Shown here: positions 59,771-64,000 of the stretch, piece by piece
Layout: the number at the start of each line of letters is the position of its first letter
How positions within the stretch are numbered: position 1 is the first letter of the stretch
Assembly: GCA_020860385.1 (NCBI GenBank)
Contig: JAJBUK010000057.1
Span: 20,059-84,058 of the forward strand
Length of the DNA: 64,000 nt
Origin: Clostridiales bacterium
Lineage (GTDB): Bacteria > Bacillota > Clostridia > Oscillospirales > Oscillospiraceae
Direction: 5' to 3'
The notes under the pieces: model-generated
The model's database searches: none
What the model was told of the DNA's origin: nothing
What the model saw: the letters and a program-made list of their open reading frames with translations, nothing else
Position numbers and translations under genes: made by a program

Positions 59771-60163
59771 TCAGCGGAACCTGGTTCTGCGCTGGGGGTC
59801 GCGGCCCAGGGGTATCTCCGGGTGCTGGGCCATCAGGGTGCGCACCTCGGCCTCCGGCGTGCGCTCGTTCAGGTTGGCGCTGTACTCCCCCAGGGAGGCG
59901 GCCCACTCCCCCTCAGCTCCGTAGTTCACCACAAGGCGGTAGCTGTGGAAGGTGGCCTCCCCGCCGGTGGCCTCCTTCAGCTGGATATACCAGCGGACAA
60001 TGTCCCGATAGGGGATATAGCGCCCGCCCAACCCGGCAAAGCGGCTCAGGTAGAGACACTCCGCCCCGAAGCGGACGCCCTTAATGCGGCGGGCCTGGCG
60101 GAAGTCCTGCTGCCACTCCTCCTGGGGGAAGGGCGCGGTCAGCGGCTGATAGGGGAGCAGCAT
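59771..60163 (-). CDS. Hypothetical protein
   Basis: 130-aa ORF with likely start MLLPYQPL at 60163 after an AAAGGAG-type RBS. Confidence 0.6.
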   Translation of the reverse strand: MLLPYQPLTAPFPQEEWQQDFRQARRIKGVRFGAECLYLSRFAGLGGRYIPYRDIVRWYIQLKEATGGEATFHSYRLVVNYGAEGEWAASLGEYSANLNERTPEAEVRTLMAQHPEIPLGRDPQRRTRFR

Positions 60164-60285
60164 GGCAAACTCCTTTCTGTTGTGGGCTGCCCTGCCGGAG
60201 GGATGCAACCCTGGGGCGGACAGCGCATAAACTGGGGGAGGAACGGCGGCTTTCGACCGGCCTGCACAGGCGGATAGGAGCAGAT

Positions 60286-60489
60286 ATGTCAAACGCAGCA
60301 CAGGGGCCGTCAGGGGGCGCACTGGTGACAGCGGCGGCAGCCATGGCCCTGGTCATTGCCGAAGGGCGCAGCCAGGAGCAGCTGGAGCTGCTGTCCCTGT
60401 TCCTCACATCGCTGGCAGACAATCTGGCGCTGTATGCAGCCCAGCTGCCCAGCGAAGACGGGAATAACGACACCCTCCTGACGCAGTAA
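60286..60489 (+). CDS. Small hypothetical protein (67 aa)
   Basis: Short ORF MSNAAQGPSGG... followed by a terminator. Confidence 0.5.
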   Translation: MSNAAQGPSGGALVTAAAAMALVIAEGRSQEQLELLSLFLTSLADNLALYAAQLPSEDGNNDTLLTQ

Positions 60490-60528
60490 AAAGCCGGGGC
60501 GAAGGCACAGCCTTCCGCCCCGGCCGTG
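60488..60528. terminator. Terminator-like hairpin between convergent genes
   Basis: GCCGGGGCGAAGGC-ACA-GCCTTCCGCCCCGGC preceded by AAAAA. Confidence 0.75.
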
Positions 60529-60541
60529 ATGGTTCAGAGAT

Positions 60542-61765
60542 TTAGGAGCGGCCAAAATCCCGGAAGAACTTGTCATGCACCACCTGCACCGCCCGGTCAG
60601 CGTCCGCCTCGTCCACCAGAACGGAGACCTTGATTTCGCTGGTGGAAATCATATTGATGTTGATACCGGCGGCATACAGGGCCTCGAACATGGCGGCGGC
60701 CACGCCGGGGTTTCCGATCATACCGGCCCCCACGATGGAGACCTTGGCGATATGGTCATTGATGGAGATGTCCTCAAAGCCCAGGCTCTCCTTGCGCTCG
60801 TCCAGCAGCTGCTTGCACAGCTCCGTATCGCTGCGGGCCACGGTGAAGGAAATATCCTTCTCATCCCCCCGGCCGATGGACTGCAAAATCACGTCCACGT
60901 TAACATTGTTCCTGGCCAGCAGGGAGAACACCTTAAACGCCACGCCGGGCTCGTTTTTCAGGCCCACCAGCGCCAGGCGGGCAATATTTTTATCCTTTGC
61001 GACACCGCTGACATGAGAATTTTCCATCGGTTTTACTACCTCCTTAACAATCGTACCCGGGTTCCCGGTGAAGCTGGACAGCACTTCCAGATTGACGTTG
61101 TACCGCTTCGCCATCTCCACGCTGCGGTTGTGCAGCACCTTGGCGCCCAGGGTGGCCATTTCCAGCATTTCGTCATAAGTGATTTCGTCGATTTTCCTGG
61201 CCCCTTCCACCTTGTTGGGGTCTGCGGTGTAAACACCGTCCACATCGGTGAAAATCTGGCATTTGTCCGCATGGAGGACGGCGGCCAGCGCTACGGCAGA
61301 GGTGTCGCTGCCGCCCCGGCCCAGGGTGGTGACATCGTCATACCGGTTGATGCCCTGGAAGCCGGTGAAGATGACGATTTTGTGGGAATCCAACTCCGCC
61401 TGGAGGCGTTCCGTGTCGATGCGCTTGATGCGGGCGTCACCGTAGACCCGGTTGGTCTTAAAGCCCACCTGCCAGGCGTTCAGGGAGATAACGGGGTACC
61501 CCATCCCCTCAATCACCATGGCGCACAGGGCCACGGACTGCTGCTCACCAATGGTCAGCAGCTGGTCCAGCTCCCGTTTGGACGCCCGGGGGTTGTACTC
61601 CTTCGCCATCGCAATCAGATGGTCGGTGGTTTTGCCCTGGGCGGACAGGACGACCACCACGTCGTTCCCCGCCCGATAGGTATCGGTGATGATTTTGGCG
61701 ACGTGCTGCACCCGTTCCAGGTTCGCAACAGAGGAGCCGCCAAACTTTTGCACGATCAGAGCCAT
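60542..61765 (-). CDS. lysC: Aspartate kinase
   Basis: 'MALIVQKFGGSSVANLERVQHVA', ACT repeats. Confidence 0.96.
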   Translation of the reverse strand: MALIVQKFGGSSVANLERVQHVAKIITDTYRAGNDVVVVLSAQGKTTDHLIAMAKEYNPRASKRELDQLLTIGEQQSVALCAMVIEGMGYPVISLNAWQVGFKTNRVYGDARIKRIDTERLQAELDSHKIVIFTGFQGINRYDDVTTLGRGGSDTSAVALAAVLHADKCQIFTDVDGVYTADPNKVEGARKIDEITYDEMLEMATLGAKVLHNRSVEMAKRYNVNLEVLSSFTGNPGTIVKEVVKPMENSHVSGVAKDKNIARLALVGLKNEPGVAFKVFSLLARNNVNVDVILQSIGRGDEKDISFTVARSDTELCKQLLDERKESLGFEDISINDHIAKVSIVGAGMIGNPGVAAAMFEALYAAGININMISTSEIKVSVLVDEADADRAVQVVHDKFFRDFGRS

Positions 61766-61862
61766 TGTAAAAAAGGACCTCCCTCATATGACCTGCCGGA
61801 GCGCAGACTGCGCCTCCGGCTCACTCTCAATTTATGCGCCTGCCCGCCAGGGGGCGCAGGGC

Positions 61863-63071
61863 TTACAGCACCCGGTACAGGGCGCGGATCTCCAGCCCCT
61901 TCGCCCAGGCGCGGAGCTGGGGCGGGGTCATGGCCTCATCGGTGATAAAGGCGCTCTCCCCGTCCTTGGCGTCGCCGTTGCGCAGGCGCTTGGCCCCGTC
62001 CACGAACAGGTCGCCTGCCACCCGGAGGTACCAGCGGTTGGCCACCTCGTCCACGGAATAGGTGGTGTCGCTGCCCCCCTCTTCCCAGGTGATGAGCTTC
62101 TTGCCCTTGGCCCGGACGATGTCCATCACGTCGGCCACCACGGCGGAAGCGGTGGGCATTTTGCCCGCCCCGCGGCCATAGAACATGACATCCCCGATGG
62201 AGTCGCCGGTGACGAGGATGGCGTTGAACACGTCCTCCACGTTGGCCAGGGGGGACTCCTCATCCACCAGATGGGGGGCCACATAGGCGCAGACCTTGCC
62301 GTCGCTCTCCCGGCGGATGGAGCGGCCAAACAGCTTGATGCGGTAGCCGCCGCTGCGGGCGTAGGCCACGTCGGACAGGGTGATGTTGGAGATGCCCTCC
62401 GTAGGCACCTGCTCCGGGTAGATGTGCCGCCCGTAGCCCAGGGAGGACAGGATGCAGATTTTCCGGCAGGCGTCGTGACCCTCAATGTCGGCGGTGGGGT
62501 CCTTCTCGGCATAGCCGTTGTCCTGGGCCTCCTTCAGCGCCGCGTCAAAGGACAGACCGGCGCGAATCATACGGGTCAGGATATAGTTGGTGGTGCCGTT
62601 CAGGATGCCGACGATCTCCTGGAGCTCGTTGGCGGCCAGGCAGTTGGCCATGGGCCGCAGGATGGGGATGCCGCCGCCTACGGAGGCCTCGAACAGGTAG
62701 GAGCAGCCGTTGGCCTTGGCCAGCTGGAGCAGCTCATAGCCGTGGGTGGCCACCAGCTCCTTGTTGGAGGTGACGACGCTCTTGCCTCTGGACAGGGCCC
62801 GCTTCGTGCAGTCATAGGCGAAGCCCACGCCGCCCATGGTCTCCACCACCACGGCCACCTCCGGGTCGTTTTCAATGATGGAGAAGTCGTGAATCACCCG
62901 GTCGGCATAGGGGTCGCCGGGAAACTCCCGCAGGTCCAGGATGTATTTCAGGTTGACTTCGTTGGCCACCCGCTCGGAGATGTGCTGGCCGTTTTTGTAA
63001 AAAATCTCGCCAACACCGCTGCCGACTGTGCCGTAACCCAGAATCGCTACATTTACCATAATGATAGACAC
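61863..63071 (-). CDS. hom: Homoserine dehydrogenase
   Basis: 'VAILGYGTVGSGV', 'SVGGGIPILRPMANCLAANELQEIVGILNGTTNYILT'. Confidence 0.96.
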   Translation of the reverse strand: MSIIMVNVAILGYGTVGSGVGEIFYKNGQHISERVANEVNLKYILDLREFPGDPYADRVIHDFSIIENDPEVAVVVETMGGVGFAYDCTKRALSRGKSVVTSNKELVATHGYELLQLAKANGCSYLFEASVGGGIPILRPMANCLAANELQEIVGILNGTTNYILTRMIRAGLSFDAALKEAQDNGYAEKDPTADIEGHDACRKICILSSLGYGRHIYPEQVPTEGISNITLSDVAYARSGGYRIKLFGRSIRRESDGKVCAYVAPHLVDEESPLANVEDVFNAILVTGDSIGDVMFYGRGAGKMPTASAVVADVMDIVRAKGKKLITWEEGGSDTTYSVDEVANRWYLRVAGDLFVDGAKRLRNGDAKDGESAFITDEAMTPPQLRAWAKGLEIRALYRVL

Positions 63072-63123
63072 CTCACTCTATATTGCCGCGAACGGCTGCC
63101 CCGCGGCTGCCAGCCTGGGTTCC

Positions 63124-63564
63124 TTACCCGGCCAGAATCTCAAACTTTAGCACGCCCTCCATAGAGGACGCTTTGTGAACCAGCTCCTCCAGCGGCATCA
63201 GCAGCCCAGAGGTCTCGGTGGACAGGGTGACGGCGGCGATGCCGCCAGTGGGGATAGACTGATTGATGGTGAGAATATTCCCGCCGGAAGCGGCAAAAAT
63301 ATTCAAAATGGAGGACAGCACCCCAGGCTCATCCTTCAGCATGGCCTGCATGGTGACGATGTGGCCCCGCATCATATCGCTGAGGGGGTGCACCGCGTCC
63401 CTGTACTTGTAGAAGGCGCTGCGGCTGATGCCCACAAGGCGGGTGGCCTCGTTGACGGTGGCGGCTTCCTTCCACTCCAGGGCCTGCTTGGCCCTGGCCA
63501 CCTTCAAAATGATTTCCGGCAGGGCGGACGCCTCTACAATATAATACTTCGATTCCTGAGCCAT
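63124..63564 (-). CDS. ACT domain-containing protein (UPF0735/PheB-like)
   Basis: 'YYIVEASALPEIILKVARAKQALEWKEAATVNEATRLVGISRSAFYKYRDAV' plus C-terminal ACT domain. Confidence 0.87.
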   Translation of the reverse strand: MAQESKYYIVEASALPEIILKVARAKQALEWKEAATVNEATRLVGISRSAFYKYRDAVHPLSDMMRGHIVTMQAMLKDEPGVLSSILNIFAASGGNILTINQSIPTGGIAAVTLSTETSGLLMPLEELVHKASSMEGVLKFEILAG

Positions 63565-63794
63565 AGTAACCCAGCCTCTCTCCCGGTCAGCCACCAAACA
63601 GAGCGCGGAAACCGGGGGGAAGCCGGAGAAAATGCTTTGCTTCACGGCCATATGTCCGCGCACGGTGGCCACTTGTACTCGTGCATCGACTATTCTAGCA
63701 TACCTGCCCCCCATTTACAACCGTTTTTTCTTCCAAAATTCTCGTTATTTCCCATACCGCCTTTGACAAAGGGGCGGAGTTTGGAGGCTCGCCT

Positions 63795-64000
63795 ATGGAA
63801 CGGAACTGGAAAACGCTGGGCCTGGCCCTGGCGGGCGCCGCCGTACTGCTGACGCCGGTGCTGCGGCAGACGGCCCTGGTGGCCGGGGCGGCGCTGCTGC
63901 TGGCGGCGGCGTTGCACGTACCGGTCTCCGCCCGGGAGCGGCGGGTTCTGAGGCGGGGCTGGGGCGCGGCGGCGATTCTGGCAGGCGGGGCCGTTGTTCT
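63795..64000 (+). CDS. Hypothetical membrane protein, truncated by the window end
   Basis: ATG with open frame to the window edge; hydrophobic MERNWKTLGLALAGAAVLLTPVL... Confidence 0.45.
   Translation, partial: MERNWKTLGLALAGAAVLLTPVLRQTALVAGAALLLAAALHVPVSARERRVLRRGWGAAAILAGGAVV

Overview
This 64-kb window is GC-rich chromosomal DNA from an endospore-forming Firmicute, most likely a Clostridia/Oscillospiraceae-type gut anaerobe. The taxon is inferred from gpr, spoIIAA-AB-sigF, Rex and T-box leaders. Most of it is housekeeping: pfkA (partial), rex, uvrB-uvrA, recD2, pyrE, rpsT, valS, the spoIIA operon, a complete trp operon (trpE-trpGD-trpC-trpF-trpB-trpA), and hom-lysC. There is also a galactose/glycoside block: galK, galT, lipoprotein, LytTR/GHKL two-component system, GH2, GH3 and a GPH symporter. 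I saw no rRNA or tRNA genes, CRISPR arrays, transposases or prophage genes. The main items for follow-up are: (i) a structured leader at 53.40-53.60 kb, with an extended -10 promoter, two tandem terminators with complementary loops and a reading frame running through both, ahead of an orphan protein; (ii) a CobW-type metallochaperone split by an in-frame TAG inside its His-rich linker; (iii) a frameshifted LytTR response regulator next to an intact GHKL kinase, with perfect 9-bp direct repeats at 21-bp spacing upstream of the adjacent GH2 promoter; (iv) a CDP-alcohol phosphatidyltransferase fused to a phospholipase-D-type synthase; (v) a domain-permuted GH3 enzyme with a TM segment at each end; (vi) a ParB-like/BMP-like fusion with no signal peptide; and (vii) several readable operators (MerR 19-bp spacer, GntR 10-bp inverted repeat, MarR palindrome). 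No homology searches were run. All family calls come from motif recognition in the translated ORFs.
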